This document shows positions 1 to 12,540 of a stretch of DNA of 64,000 nucleotides, piece after piece. Positions within the stretch are counted from its first letter, which is position 1. Every line of letters begins with the position of its first letter. Below the pieces are notes generated by a model. The model ran no database searches and had not been told where the DNA came from. It worked only from the letters and a program-made list of their open reading frames with translations. Source of the DNA: Tricholoma matsutake (lineage: Eukaryota > Basidiomycota > Agaricomycetes > Agaricales > Tricholomataceae); NCBI GenBank assembly GCA_026075535.2, contig AP026540.1, positions 10,974,001-11,038,000 on the forward strand, read 5' to 3'. The translations under genes and the position numbers were made by a program.

Positions 1-1031
1 CATACCGAGAAACCACATCACACAACCTTAGGACTACCTCGAAAGCCCCTAAGATCCCTCTAAATGACCATCGAACATCCCCAATCAACTTCGAACAAAC
101 CGCGACCGCGATCGAACATCATCGACCATCGTCGAGCATTATCAATCGATATCGAGAGACTATGAACGACATTGGGCACCACATTTGTTATCTATATGGT
201 GTAATACCATGCGCCAGGAAGTATTCCAACTCGTGCTCAAACCTACTGATAGTAGGTCAGCCTCGTTCCAAGTCCCTATCACGTACAGAACCCGCTGGAC
301 AGATTATTGCGAGACTTAGCGTGGTTTATACACAAAGGACAGTCCCTTTTTAGTTCTATACACTTTATTACTCTTTCATCATATGATATATTTCTTTCTT
401 GTTTGGATTCCAGTCTCCTTTTTGGCCTCGTGCCTTAACTCATATCTTTTGCCTCATGTTCTACACATGTTTCTCATACCATTTTAGGAAGTTTCTTTAA
501 AAACATATAAAACTCTGTAGTATCTACTTGGAAAATACAAGAAATCATCTTCACCTATCATCTCGTATAAAGTTCTAAGAATCCAATCTATTCTCTAAAA
601 CAATATAAGCTTCTACAAGTTTTCTCGATCAACGAGGAACCTCTGCGACCATCGTCGTCCTCGATCTTCCTTTGATCCTCTTATCATTAGCACTAGTAAC
701 CATTCCAACACTTCATAGCCATTGGCTGTAACCTTTGTATACTATCGACCTATCGAAAGGTCCCCAGAATTCACACATCGACCATCGACAATAAACATTG
801 TTCCCCATCGATCTCATCAATCATCCTTGATATTGATCAATACTCGATCAGACTGCGCCAAACACCTTCGTCTCCTATAGCACTACCTTCACAACTAGTA
901 CCAACTAGTTGTCTTCCCATAGGTTGGACCACGAACATTCGGAACGTCTCGCACCCTTCCTCTGACTCATGCAAATATCATCGGTTGCCTCATCGGCTGT
1001 TTTGGTGGTTTTCCCAGGTTGAGTATCATCA
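1..1031 (+). repeat. LTR-like repeat, copy L1 (left end outside window)
   Basis: This stretch matches 24,780-25,781 almost base for base, in the same orientation, with small indels. Both copies end in GTTGAGTATCATCA and then diverge abruptly. The window starts inside the repeat, so its left end and TSD cannot be seen. A diverged inverted third copy lies at 8,666-10,071. No protein is encoded; short open frames inside it are not supported. It is probably a solo LTR of a retrotransposon whose interior is absent from the window. Confidence 0.7.
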
Positions 1032-2610
1032 CTGGCTATATTTGGCAACCTAAGTCTTATAGTTGCCATGTATGCAAGAAATACACAGTATTAGTATTCT
1101 TTCACCTGTGGCTTTTAAGCACCACCTACCACATCTTGCATCTTTCAGCTGTGCTATTGTTATCTACACCTGATCGTGTATTGATGCCTCCTGGACCACC
1201 CATACAGATGCCTGCTGCCAAAACAGTGCATAGCTGGAATGTGGATACACCTGTCACAGCTCCTGACCCTGTCACCATTGAACCATTATCTTCTCTCACA
1301 TCACTTTCTATTGCAATGCTGCCAGGTGACAACCTGGCTATAACAATGGAAGATGTTGAAGTGATGATTCCCGGCACAGTTGCCACTCCGACAGTTCAAG
1401 GTGGAGCAACTCGAGGAAAAGGTAGCTGAGGATGAGTCCATAAGGCTTCTGCAATGACTGAGCATGCCATGTGTGCAAGTGCCAATGCAAAGAAGTAGTG
1501 CCAGTGATGGACATACTAAGGTTAGATCTGCATTTAGTATATGACACATAGTACAAGTAGTATGCATTACATGGTACACTATGTCGGTCAGTAAATATAT
1601 CTTGCCTTATGTGCGGTTATAATGAACTGGTTTCCAATATAGTTATATGCCAAGTTGGCAGAATGGTAAGTAATGCTATCCCAAATTTTCAATTCTCTAT
1701 CACTAACTCTAAGACTGCATGTTCAATTCTCACTCATGTAATAAGTTAAAATTCTCATTGACAATTATAACCAGTGGTATAACATGGCATGTGGCTTATC
1801 AAGCTGCATTTCCTGTTCGATCAGCAGCTGTCACTTTCAAGGTCAGCCTGGTCTTAAAAGCCAGAGCTACCCAATAAGCTCTTATGATATCCCTTACAAG
1901 TGCCTTGATACGTGGTTGATAAGATCATTGTAAGCTGACTTATAAGGTAATAAGATCATTGTAAGCCAGCTCATAAGGTATCGCTTTGGTTAAAAGTTGT
2001 TGTCAGGCACACTACTGCTTATTGCCCTACAAGGCCTAATAAAGTCATATCACACCTTATGATCTTTTCTGGAAATTTCTGACACTGAATATGCATGGCA
2101 CCAAGTCAGTACCGAGGTGCTAAAGGAGATGTTGGATGACGCTATCATGCAGTGGGAAACAGGGAAGCTTTTTGTAGCCCATTATGAGGATGGACATCAG
2201 GAGCACACAATGGCGAAGCTATGGCTGCAGTGGGTTGCACAGGAGGCCATGTCCATCCATCTCACAGTGTGTAGCAGGACTGGTTCTCCTCGTAATTTGA
2301 ATTCTATAACTGAACATACATCTACGTAGTGTTAGGCAGTAGAGAAATGAAATTATATAGCAGTGCCCTGAACGTGACCATGTCCTCCTCCCACAGCGCT
2401 GTCCCTTGGTAACCACGTAATGTTGCTGCTATTGCAGCTAGTACCCACAAGCCACAGTCAACCCCATTAGTCTGCATCACATGTACCTGTCACAAATGAA
2501 TGAGTTTCATAGCCAGTAGATATCAGAAAGCAAGCACTTACCGTGAGAGGATGAGCTGACCAGCCCTCAGTGACAACAGGCAGGCAGTGTCCTCATTTAT
2601 TTGCAAGGAG
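1032..2610. other. Unassigned stretch between L1 and the hAT element
   Basis: I recognise no gene here. Short open frames (1,019-1,429 and 2,117-2,329, plus strand) have no recognisable motif. A roughly 32-bp direct repeat containing AAGATCATTGTAAGC occurs twice in tandem at about 1,920-1,982. A tRNA-like segment at 1,648-1,742 is listed separately. Confidence 0.4.
1648..1742 (+). repeat. tRNA-like (SINE-type) segment
   Basis: A box-A-like stretch (AGTTGGCAGAATGGTAAG) is followed about 60 nt later by a box-B-like stretch (TGTTCAATTCTC). No clean acceptor stem or cloverleaf can be drawn, so this is a tRNA-derived repeat rather than a working tRNA. It resembles the right-end tRNA-like segments of elements B and C. 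Confidence 0.4.
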
Positions 2611-3464
2611 AACTAGTGACATGTGGCTTGTGACCCATGGGTTGTGGGTACATGTGCAGGTACACTCAAAAGTACCTGTGGGTTACCTGTTCCATTGCCC
2701 AAAATCAGGATCTCAGGTGATATCTTTATAACATATATTGCACAACACTGTGCATAAATGTACATCATTTAAGGCAAAAATGGAATTTCTTCTTCTTCTT
2801 CTCCCTCTTCTTCTTCATTGTCCAAGCAGAAATGGAAGTTATTTATCATCATCTTCCTCTTCCTCTTCCTCTTCCTCTTCCTCCTCTTCCTTATCATCTG
2901 AACCACTCAGGAGTTGTTCCAATGCTTCCAGATCCTTCTGCAGGTCTTCAAGATCTTCATCAATAACATCTAGGTCCATCTCAGGTTCTCCCAGGCTACA
3001 TCCATATGCTTCTGAATCACCCACAGGCTCTGTCCTTGCTGCAAACTCAAATTCTGTAAGTTCATCTGTCCAGCGCATACCCTGAGTAAAGTTCAATGGA
3101 CGTCCTTTTTTGATTGAATACTTCAACATCTGTAGGGCTTCCATCAGTTTAGCTGAGATATGCCTTCTCTGAGGGGCCATTGTCTCCTTCCCAGATGAGA
3201 ATACTCTTTCACAGGGGACACTTGAAGCTTGAATAGGTATAATATCCATTGCAAGTCAGAATATGCTAGGGTACTGGTGTTCATGTTCCTGAATATAATT
3301 TAGCAAAGAAGCAAATTGCAGATAGAACATTTATTACCTGCCAAAATGCCAACATACCAGATCCAGAATTAGGATTGCTCAGATACTGATCTACCTCCTT
3401 TTCCAATGAAACTTTTGGCTGTGTTGATGTAACTCGATTTAGACCAAGAATATCCATTGCTGTT

Positions 3465-4500
3465 GGCTGGGAGGTGTGGTAGGGTAACGAAGTCTACCTT
3501 AACCCCCACTCTTTCCCATTTTTATTTTGCACGTTGCCATGTCGTTAACAGCTCTCCAAGTTATTCTTACTCTTTAGGTCATGTTTCTTGCTCACACCGC
3601 AACACATCATGGGAAGGACGGTACCGGTTTTTAATTAAACTCGTGTTTGTCATCCCTTGATCTATTTATAACACATCTTGGCAACAGTCCAGTACTTGAT
3701 CTGATACTTATTCCTTTTTTTGGCTAGTCAAAATCCAAACTCGATGGGCTGATCGACTGGACATGTAGGGTCAAGAGGTCTTGTTTGAGTGCTCTCCGCA
3801 CTTGCTGGGGGCACAAGTTGCATCGCGCAAATAGAGAGCCTCAAGGGACCAATCCCCGAGCAATTCCCAGCCTGTGAAACCCTGAGATAAGGACTCAACG
3901 ACACCACCTTGACATCATCCGCCATGTAAACACCGACCCTATCTTGAAGATTATCAATACTTTCCATACCCGACAATCTTGCTTCTTTGTTAGTTTATCT
4001 TTCTGGTTGTTTTGACCTGTCGGCGCAAGAGAACGTGCACAATATGGCTTTTCATCAACTGCACTATGATTTGTATATAGGTGTCTCCCCACCTTTTGAA
4101 TGGGACAAGTACTCTTTTGTCTCACTTTTCATGTTCCCCCATTAAGTTGGTTTCAAGTCCCTCGATGTCCCACAAGATCTCTGCACAACAAGGTGTAGAA
4201 TAAAGATAAGTCCTCAAGTTTTCAAGTTCCACGGCCCCTCAGGCCCTGTTTTATATTGCTACTTCTCATTTTCATGGTGAGGGAGTCATCCCTCCTCACT
4301 CCTTTGATTCTGAATGACGAGATCAACGTCCACGTGTTCTCGGTGTTTGCTCCATGTGACTTAGTTGACCAAGTTTCTCAATCGTTGATCGGGTCTATTA
4401 GAGTTGTTACAGGTCCAATACCACCCAATGAGCCCACAGCTCGTGTGTTCTGCTGATTGCCACTCCCCTCTTAGGACCAGTTTACCTAGTACTTTGCAAT
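3465..4500. mobile_element. Unresolved ~1-kb insertion inside transposase H
   Basis: The hAT coding exons stop near 4,520 and resume near 3,470. The sequence between them has no hAT similarity and no recognisable protein. Its right part, on the minus strand, begins with TGTAACAACTC at about 4,411, a typical LTR start. I could not pair it with a matching end or a TSD. It may be a solo LTR plus neighbouring sequence. Confidence 0.4.
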
Positions 4501-7164
4501 GAAGCTGACCTTGGTCAACGGAACCTCCAGCAGACCATTTCCCCTCCTACAGAGGATGAAGACTTGGCTGCTGGCTGGTTAGATGGTCTCCCATCAGCCT
4601 GATTGTTATCATATGGACAGAGCTATCAGAATTACAGTATTCAAGTTATTAGCTTGGAACAGGCTATCAGTGTGAAGCTTACAGCTTTCCAAAATATGTC
4701 TTTGGCTATGGCATACTTCTTTGGTTCATGATAGTAACTTAGTTTGTTTGCAGGATCAATCGCTATTCCAGATTATTTTTAGCTATTTCAAGCCAATGTA
4801 AACTTGAATAAGCTCACCCATTGCCACCACATATGCTGGTGTGTCAGCTAGACAGTCTTGATAATCTTCTAGCTTATCCAGACCAGGCTGAATGATATTG
4901 TTCCACAGTGGGTTATCTTTCTTGAGCAGTGTCCATCTGTTGATAAAGGCAGAGTATGCAGGAACTGAATAACATATTGTAGGTGTTGCTTCAACACCCA
5001 AAATATCCTGGAAAGCATGAGGAACCTAGGCCGTTTATGTTAGTATGCTTAACTGTTAGAAATTAGCTGCATAATTACTTGAAGTATTTGCTGATAATCT
5101 GATAACAACTCCCAATCATGCTCATCTAACTGGTATTTCCACAGTTCTTTAAATTCATTATCATGTGTGATGTCTTCAATTGCCTATAACAGTGTCACTG
5201 TGTTAGCCTAAAGTAAATTAACAGTATGCCAAACTTACTTCTTTCAACTTCAAGACCCGATTGATCATCAGTAATGTTGATGACCATCTTGTTGTCACAT
5301 CATGGAGGAGCTGATAGTCTTGTTCAAAATACTGCTGTACATAGGTTGAAAAATGCTGTTTTTTGATATTACTATTTCGTATCTGTTGATGTTGTGAATC
5401 AAAGTTGGCAAGAATGAATGAAAATATAGTTTACCGCATTTACAAGAGAATGTGCAGTTGCAATGCAATCCTTGGCATAGGAATAACTGGGATCATAATC
5501 AGAATAGCCATCAATAGTGTCATCAATATATGACAGATCTGTGATAGCTGCTAATGCTGCCTTGCATGCAAGATTTACAATGTGAGGGAAGCAGCTATAA
5601 AACAACATCAAAATTAGTTCCAAATACAGTGAATTATAAACCTACTGAATCCTTCGTTCATCCATATTAATATTGATTTTGCACTTTTGGAGGAGAGTTG
5701 ACAGGTATTTGAACATAGTGTCATTGTTGGACACATTGTCACAGGTAATCCATCCCATCTGAGATGCTATTAGAGTCTGTCATGGCCTAAACATATGAAT
5801 TATTCTACTTACCTTTTCTGTAATCTTTAAGCGGTCAGTGATAAACAGAAAACAATGTGCCAAATGTTTGCCTGTGTGATGTCCAGGAAGCTTGTGAAAT
5901 CTGACAAGATCTGATCGAAGTCGAAGCGTTTTTTTAGAGCCACTAGGCGCTTTCTCTGCTACAGCCTCAATCCAGTGTGCAGTTACAGCCATGAAAGATG
6001 TCTGGTTTGGATCAGTCCAGGCATCAGTAGTAAATGATATTTTTCGAACTGATTTCTATAAAAATTGAATTGAGTATGTATCTTAAAATTGGAAGAATTC
6101 ATTTACCGCCATTTCTTGTTCAAGCTTATTCATGTGCTCTTCATAAGCTTGTTCAATACGGGTGTGCATTGTAGAATGACCTGGAATGTCAGACTCCTGC
6201 AGCTCTTTACAAAGAAGCAGAAATATCTTTCTCAATCTTGGTGACTCCACAATATTGATAGACTGAAGTAATGTTAATATTACAACATGTTCAGGTTAGA
6301 CAGAATGAAACATACTTGATCATCACCAACAATGAATTCAAGAATAGCTTCTACAAATGCCTCCTTGGTATATTCTTGACATTCCCCCTCCAATGATGTA
6401 GGCTCTGGTTCAGCACAAAATTTATGAATGGCTGGCAAGGCTGCTTCAGCAGTAATCTTTATCAATCATCACAACCAGTAACCCATTCCTTGATGTGTTC
6501 ACTATATAAATGCTTTCTTAAATCTGATGTGCCTGTCGTTATGCCAAATGAAGCAATGGCATGTGAGGAGCTGGACTTGTGAGCATTTCTGAAATGCCAA
6601 TTACTCAGTATGCAATAGATTTATAATGTGAAAACTCACTGGCATAGTACACACTCATGCCATCCCTTGACCTTTGTGAAAAATGACCAGACATCTGTAG
6701 CACCACCTCTTGGGACTGAACAGCGCTGAAGTGGTTTGCTATGAGGTCCTGCACATGGGAGTTGTGCACGTGAACGTGAATGAACATTAGAGACTGATTG
6801 AGAGCCAGAAGATGACTGAGAGCTGGAGGATGACCAAGATGATGACTGAGAGCCAGAGCCTGACTCAAAACCTGCATGAAAGTCCAAATGTTGCAGTCCT
6901 TCTACCAACTCCTCTTCAACATCTGAATGATCAGATTCACCATCTGAAGTTCTCAACTGCGAAGGTAAATTCTGGGGAGCATGTCGATGGGTTGGAGAAG
7001 GTTCTGGTTCATGAGTAAAGTGAATCTGACTACCACGTTGTTTGTGTGGGGTAAATAAGAGTGAAGCAGCTTGCTTGTTATGAGAAGCCTCAATCTGATG
7101 AGCAGCAAAGATAGATACAGGAGCAACTGGAGTCTTGAGAATAGACTTTGCAGGTTGAACCTTC

Positions 7165-7400
7165 TGGCTAGTGGTCTTGGAGGGTTTTGGAGCCTTATCA
7201 GAGGACTTCACAGCCTTGTTGAAGGACTTCATAGCTGTGTTGGAGGACTTTGCAGCCTTGTCAGAGGACTTCATAGCCTTGTCGGAGGACTTCGTAGTCT
7301 TGTTGGAGGACTTCGCAGCTGTATCAGAGGACTTTGCAGCCTTGTCAGAGGGTTTCGCAGTCTTAGCCTTAATTGCCTTAGGTTTAGCAGGAGTCAACGG
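7165..7400 (-). repeat. In-frame tandem repeat in the transposase N-terminus
   Basis: About eight imperfect units of 27-30 nt (core GAGGACTTCGCAGCCTTGTC on the plus strand) encode a repeated Ser-Ser-Asp-Lys-Ala-Ala-Lys-type peptide. The unit edges are variable. The result is a basic, probably disordered N-terminal tail ahead of the BED finger. Confidence 0.7.
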
Positions 7401-8284
7401 TTGTAATGGATCCATCTAAATAAACCCTATTAGTTGTATGTATATCTGAGAACACTGAGAGTGAGACTTACCTGCTGTGAGTGCTTAGATGGTTGTCAAA
7501 GACATGGTTATAGAATAGAAGGTTCTATAAGAATTATCATTACTTCTATATCAAGCTATGACAAATTTACAAACCTGCTAGAGTGGGTACAGAAGAGCCT
7601 GTGCTTGGTAATACATCTGGAGTAACATCTATGCCATAAAAAAACTATAATCATCTCAAGAATCTAAAATTTGTGGATAACATATTTTGCAGAGCAACAT
7701 TAGATGATGACTTGGTTGCATTCCAGGTCTTTGTATGAGGCATAGCCATTTCTGATGTGCAGTCAGCTGTCAGCATATAAATGCACAGATTATTGAATAA
7801 CATACCCGGTTGTTTCAAAGATGCCTTTCGCAGAACTCAAGTATGAGATTCTACAGAATTTTCAGGACACTTGAATTGGAATTACTGTAAGAAAGAATTA
7901 TGGAGCATATACCAGAGGTGTCAGGAAGTACACCAGGAGCTAATTACATGAACCATAGTCAGAGAAGAAACATAATATAAATGCCTGCATATGGTCAACT
8001 GCAGCAACAGGCTGGTTGGCTTGCTCAGGCTGAGAAATATCTTCTGTATTTTTCAAAGGTTTTTTTCCAGGAGGCATGATAGGTGAGAGAGAGAATGAGG
8101 AAGATGGGAGGAGAAAAGAAACCAGAGTATGGACCTGCTTCTCTTATGTGACAGTTCATACGGGCTAAAAACAGAAGTATTGATAACACTAGCCTATTAA
8201 TACAGTGATATGATCTGAACTACATAAGTAAACGAGACTTCCATGGAGCCTGGTGGTTCTTGTCATACAGTGGGGATTGGGCGA

Positions 8285-8665
8285 TAAGAGTACACATTGA
8301 GTGATAGGATCAGAGGTAGGAGCAGAAGATCACATCCTCCACCCCAGATACCCCACCTCGCATCCCCACCACCATGCAATGAGAAGCCCCTGCTGCAGGT
8401 GCGGGTGCTGTTGTCACGGTTGTTGTTGTCCATGGTCAGTGTTCCTCCTGCAATCCACCCCTCAAGCAGTTGCTTGAGGGCATGGATTTGGGTGGCGTGT
8501 CATCTGTGGTCATCATTGAAAGCCACCCCCAGCCACCCTGGAAGCAGACGCTTGCAGCAGTGGGGTGGTGCTCCTCATGGTCATCATCCATGGTCAGTGT
8601 TCCTCCTGCAATCCACCCCTCAAGCAGTTGCTTGAGGGCATGGATTCAGGTGGTGTGTCATCCAT
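8285..8665 (-). repeat. hAT leader module with GAGCA-type hairpins (H, proximal part)
   Basis: Three imperfect palindromes sit at about 8,457-8,480, 8,536-8,568 and 8,614-8,638 (CTCAAGCAGTTGCTTGAGG type, within CCACCC/GGGTGG flanks). The segment repeats internally with a unit of roughly 150 bp. It continues at 10,076 after the LTR-like insertion. It lies 0.9 kb upstream of the transposase start on the same strand. Confidence 0.65.
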
Positions 8666-10071
8666 TGATGGTGCTCAACCCAGAAACCCAAACAAAACCC
8701 ACAAAATGGCTTCGGATGGTATAACATGAGTCAGAGGAAGGATGCAAGGCCCTCTAGATGTCACCTGTCAGATCGACCATCAAATAGTCATAAAAGGACT
8801 GCTTGTCGAAGCAGTTTGAAGCTAAAAGAATGTGTTTTGAGGACTTGCGATGATTTTCGAGACATTGTGATAATTTTCGAGATGTTGCAATGATTTTCGA
8901 GATGTTGCGATATTTTTTTGAAGAAGTTTCGAGGAATTTCGAGTGTGCAAATATGTTCAGATGCAAGATCGGGGGACTAGACAAGTAGTAGAAGCAAAGC
9001 AAAGGCAAATTGAGGGAAACGAGAGCGAAAATAGCGTGATGCGAGGAATTTCAAGGAAGTTCAAGGAAGTTTAGCATAAAACACCAAACTTCGGACTGAA
9101 TAAGACTAAACCAAACTCTCAAATCACTGTGATCTGGGAGGAAGACGACGACTTTCTTGTTTTTCTTTGTATCTAGTACATCTTTTTATATAAAATAAAG
9201 AAGTACCTAAAAAGGCTAGAGAACATGAGGCAAACATGTGGAAAACTCGAGGCAAAAGACAGTATAAGTATATCAGAATAATAAAGCGAGACTAGAAGGG
9301 GTGAATATAACACATGATGAAGAAATAATAAGAAAGAATAGCTAAAACTGGACTGTCCTTGTTATAAATTGAATAAAAGATCGGAAACTGCTTTGAGCGG
9401 ATTGTATGCATGCACATGCAGTCGAAATGTGTTCGATATACTCGATATAGTGTCCCATGTGTCCAGCATGCATCTGAAGATCGTTCAAATAGGAAATACT
9501 GTGTCTGACGATGTTTTTCGAGGTTCAATGTTTTTTGAAGATTTTCGAAGTTTCTTCGGACTTCGTTTGTGGCCCGATATCGGTGCAATATTGTTCGACA
9601 ATGGTAGGGAATACATCTGGCATGTGTGCGATGATTATTCGGATAGCAATATAGTGTCCGATGTTGATTTGCAATGTTCGATGATTTTTGAAGTCCATTG
9701 AGGTCCGAGGAAATATCGGACTTGTTCGAAGGCTGATATCGCTGCGATATTGCTCGAAACTGGTTCAAAACCCATCGACAATGTTTCAAGTGTATATCCT
9801 GAGCTGTACAAAGGTCGGGGGAATTGTATTATGGTGGCCAAAGGCATACAAAGAATTTCGAGGTGTTGCGAAGAGTTTTGAAGTGTTGCGAAGAATTTCG
9901 AAGCATTCTCATGACTTTGTAGAGGTTCGTAGAGGTTCGTAGAGCTTTGGAGAGCTTTGAAGAGATTTGTATGGGTTTGTAGAGCTTTGGAGAGGTCTGT
10001 AGAACTTTATAGAGCTTCGGCAACAATCATAGATGTGCTTTCCAAGCTTGAACGACAAGGTGGACCTATCA
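8666..10071 (-). repeat. LTR-like repeat, inverted copy L3
   Basis: The reverse complement aligns with L1 and L2, though diverged. It begins TGATAGGT and ends GTTGAGCACCATCA, matching L2's TGATAGGT...GTTGAGTATCATCA. It is flanked by CCAT on both sides (8,662-8,665 and 10,072-10,075), a 4-bp TSD. The hairpin-rich leader of element H continues on both sides, so the repeat inserted into H. It has AT-rich patches and no coding capacity. Confidence 0.7.
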
Positions 10072-10075
10072 CCAT

Positions 10076-10700
10076 GGTCGTCGTCGAAAGCTCCCCCCAC
10101 CCACCCTGCAAGCAGACACTTGCAGCAGCGTGGTGGTGGTGCTCCTCACAGTCGTCACAGTTGTCATTGTCCATGCTCAGCATTCCTCCCACAATCCACC
10201 CCTCAAGCAGTTGCTCAAGGAGCTGGATGTGGGTGATGTGTTGTCTGTAATCATAGTCGGCTAGCTGTTGTCAATGCATGTGCATGTGCATGTGTGTGAG
10301 TATTTGGTACATCATCAATTCATCCTTCCACAGCTGTCAGTGATGTCACCAGTTGGGGTGTCAATAGGTGCTTACCTAGCAGGCATCCCACTTCATGGAT
10401 CTCCCGGTACCCCTCAACCATCACCTGCACCCCTTTTCCATCTCCTGTCCATTCTGAAGGCCTGACATCCTGTTTGCACAGGGAAATGGGCATTTGTGGG
10501 TTGTGTAGTGTCAGCCCCCATCATTAGCAATAGTTTATACCCTAAAGAAAGAAGAAAAACACTTAGTTAGTATATAAATACATGAAACAAAACAAAACAA
10601 CCCATACCAGCAGTGCAAACAACAGTTGCTGCCATTCCCACCCATGTGCTGTCCAAGATCGTCATTTGGGGCTATTTCCAGCTCTTGCTAGTGCATGCAT
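10076..10700 (-). repeat. hAT leader module with intron (H, distal part)
   Basis: It contains two more GAGCA-type palindromes (10,101-10,126 and 10,196-10,220). There is a short minus-strand exon at about 10,370-10,545 ending at a GTAAGC donor, and it has the conserved PGDP peptide potential. An intron-like segment at about 10,545-10,607 follows. On the minus strand it has donor GTATGG, branch ACTAAC and acceptor TTTAG. The order matches elements A-D and G. Confidence 0.6.
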
Positions 10701-11248
10701 GGGCATGGGAGTGGTGGGAGCTGGGTTTGATGGAAGGGTGTGGTGGTGATGGTAGGAACAGGTAGTTGGTTCCACTGGTAACAAATGTGGTGACGGTAGT
10801 TACAGCTACAATATTGCAGGTTTCAAACCAAAACCAAGATAAAAGTTTGATGAAATACACGCATGGATGCCACAAACGTAGACAGTGTCGTCATTGACCT
10901 TTTGGAGGAGAGTCTTGTGCGATACCAGTGGAGTCGTTATGGAGATATGCAGAGATCTATCTAGTAGAGATAAGAATCTGCTGATCACGAAGATAAGAAA
11001 GTCAAAACATGCTTACTTGGTATTACAAGAGTTTCACATACCAGATAGTACTAGAAAACAAAGAAAAAGAGTGTAAGATAGAGTGGATGAAGTGCAGGAG
11101 AAGTGGCCAGACGCAATAGAAAGCATGAGTTGAAAGCCAGCTCATGCATGCTATTTTTGGATGGCTTAGCTGCTCTGAGCTGCTCTGAGCTGCCCAATCT
11201 GAGCACTGAGCCAGATATAGCAGGGAGCCAATTTACCAGTGTGGCTCA
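10701..11248. other. Unassigned stretch between H and element A
   Basis: A 17-codon-plus open frame starts with ATG at 10,862 on the plus strand but soon meets TAG. The repeated 11-mer GAGCTGCTCTG occurs at about 11,170-11,195. I recognise no gene. The right end is the TSD of element A. Confidence 0.35.
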
Positions 11249-11463
11249 GCTCAACGCTGTAATTTACCCTCCCCCACCTATTCCGATTGGAGTCCAGTTA
11301 TTATGGTTGGAGTCCAGTTGTTCTGGTTGGAGTCCAGTTATTCCAGTTATTCCAACCAGATTCTCGTTACTCCAGATGCTCAACTTAGAGTATATACCCC
11401 TAATGGATAGTCAAATTTCAAGTCTTAAGTTGTCAAAGTGCCTACAAAATATATTTGTGCAGA

Positions 11464-11550
11464 GTAAGGATTGAACTCAAGACATCTTGATTAGAGTGAT
11501 CACATGACAAACCCAACATGTGTGCTTAACCAGTTGAGCCACAGGAGAAT
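11464..11550 (-). repeat. tRNA-like segment, left end of A (outward-facing)
   Basis: On the minus strand, a box-A-like GTGGCTCAACTGGTTAAGCA is followed about 45 nt later by a box-B-like GAGTTCAATCC. The acceptor ends do not pair, so it is tRNA-derived rather than a functional tRNA. It would direct Pol III transcription outward, towards the left TIR. Confidence 0.65.
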
Positions 11551-11639
11551 TATCAGTTAGTAATATAAGGTTTATTCATGACACTCAAACTCACAACTCT
11601 AATTTTTTTCGAAGTAGTTAAGATCAAAAAATTTTAATT

Positions 11640-11912
11640 AACCACATCCCTCACATTGAATGCGAGGGAGTGGGGATGATTGTGATTACATACATAAACA
11701 AAAAATCCTCCTGAGCACAAGATGCGAGAGGGAGTTTTATTTATATACATAAAAAGCTAACCCCTCGCATTCGGCACAAGGGGGGAGGTAAAAACATGAA
11801 GAAAAAAATCCCTCCCCCATGCAAAATGGGGGAGGGGGGGCACAATACTAATAAATAATTAAAAGTACAAAAAAATCCCTCCCCACGCAAAGTGCGGGGG
11901 AGGGGATGCGAC
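11640..11912. repeat. Array of G/C-run hairpins (element A)
   Basis: Four successive short palindromes of the type CCCTCCCCCATGCAAAATGG paired with GGGGGAGG are separated by AT-rich linkers of about 40 bp. Each stem is a run of C/T paired with a run of G/A around a TGC-AAA loop. Equivalent arrays occur in B, C, D and element I. Confidence 0.75.
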
Positions 11913-11952
11913 CCCACTGTGCTAGGTGTGTTGTCTGTCATTCCACCCACAA

Positions 11953-12165
11953 TCCACCCCATGAGCAGTTTCTCGTGAGGCTGGGGGTGGGTGGCTTGTC
12001 ATTGTTGTCGTTCCACCTGCGATCCACCCCATGAGTGGTTGCTCGTGAGGCTGGGGGTGGGTGGTGTGTCATTGTTGTCTCCTGTCCCTGTGCCTGGGTG
12101 TCATTCCACCCACAATCCACCCCACGAGCAGTTGCTCATGAGGCTGGGGGTGGGTGGCTTGTCAT
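11953..12165. repeat. Three tandem GAGCA-type hairpins (element A)
   Basis: Units near 11,953, 12,023 and 12,113 each read CCACCCC-ATGAGCAGTTGCTC-(GTGAGGCTG)-GGGTGG. The inner palindrome GAGCA/TGCTC is nested inside an outer CCACCC/GGGTGG palindrome. Spacing is about 70-90 bp. Confidence 0.8.
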
Positions 12166-12447
12166 CGTTCATCACTGTCGTCCCCTGTTTGGATTTCTGT
12201 TTTTTCTTTTTTTTTGGGGAAGGGTTTGGGTGCATCAGTGCGACATGGCGTGAGTACAGAGGTTGGTGGGTGCTTACTAGGCAGGTACCCCCCTTCTGGG
12301 GTCTCCTGGCATCCCTCTGCACCCTCCTAGCCCATGTCGACAGCCTCACATCCCATTTGAATGGGGAGGAGGGGATTGGGTGGGCATGGGTGTGGGCATG
12401 GGTTGCACGTTTTTTGTTGTGGCAGGTCGTCCCCAGTAGTATACAAC

Positions 12448-12540
12448 CTAAAAAGCAATAAATTACAATTAGTTGATTGATAAAAAGAAAAAGAAAAAAG
12501 AAAAAAAACTTATCTATGGCCCAAACGATGTTGCCATTGT
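12448..12540 (-). other. Intron-like segment with GGCCCAAA palindrome (element A)
   Basis: On the minus strand, the palindrome GGCCCAAACAATGG...CATCGTTTGGGCC is followed by a pyrimidine-rich stretch. This has an AACTAAT branch-like site and a TTTTTAG acceptor, then GTTGTATACTA. The donor reads ATAAGT here rather than GTAAGT, so this copy may be unable to splice. Confidence 0.6.

Larger units (their letters stand above)
2839..7415 (-). pseudogene. hAT-family transposase with BED zinc finger (element H), decayed
   Basis: It would bind the element ends and catalyse cut-and-paste transposition in the nucleus. About a dozen exons are separated by 51-60 nt GT-AG introns: 6,589-6,639, 6,263-6,315, 6,056-6,106, 5,759-5,812, 5,595-5,645, 5,383-5,434, 5,184-5,238, 5,026-5,078, 4,763-4,817 and 4,623-4,682. 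Exon 1 (6,640-7,415) encodes a Lys/Ser-rich repetitive N-terminus, then a BED finger that runs across intron 1 (C-x2-C ... H-x4-H). Later exons carry hAT core motifs: DAWTDPN, HIVNLACKA, TTRWSSTLL and NPxxKLSYY-like. The last exon holds the C-terminal dimerisation domain (SSVPCERVFSSGKE) and an acidic tail of about 20 residues. Damage includes a frameshift after the BED finger near 6,465, an in-frame TGA at 3,256-3,258, and a foreign insert at about 3,465-4,500. Family assignment is secure; exon ends are hand-drawn. Confidence 0.88.
2615..10790 (-). mobile_element. hAT transposon H, boundaries approximate
   Basis: The unit comprises a BED-hAT transposase gene (2,839-7,415, minus strand) and, upstream of it on the same strand, a hairpin and intron leader (8,285-8,665 plus 10,076-10,700). 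That is the same arrangement as in element G. Subterminal sequence at 2,640-2,695 (repeated ACCTG/GGGTAC motifs ending TACCTGTTCC) finds a short inverted match, GGAACAGGTA, near 10,755, suggesting the right end lies close by. I could not find a clean TIR pair or an 8-bp TSD, so both outer limits are estimates. A 1.4-kb LTR-like repeat and a roughly 1-kb unresolved insertion enlarge the element. Confidence 0.6.

Noticed and set aside
162..353. Small open frame in L1 (also present in L2 at 24,887-25,132)
   Set aside because: It is shared only because the repeats are near-identical; there is no motif and the L3 copy does not keep it.
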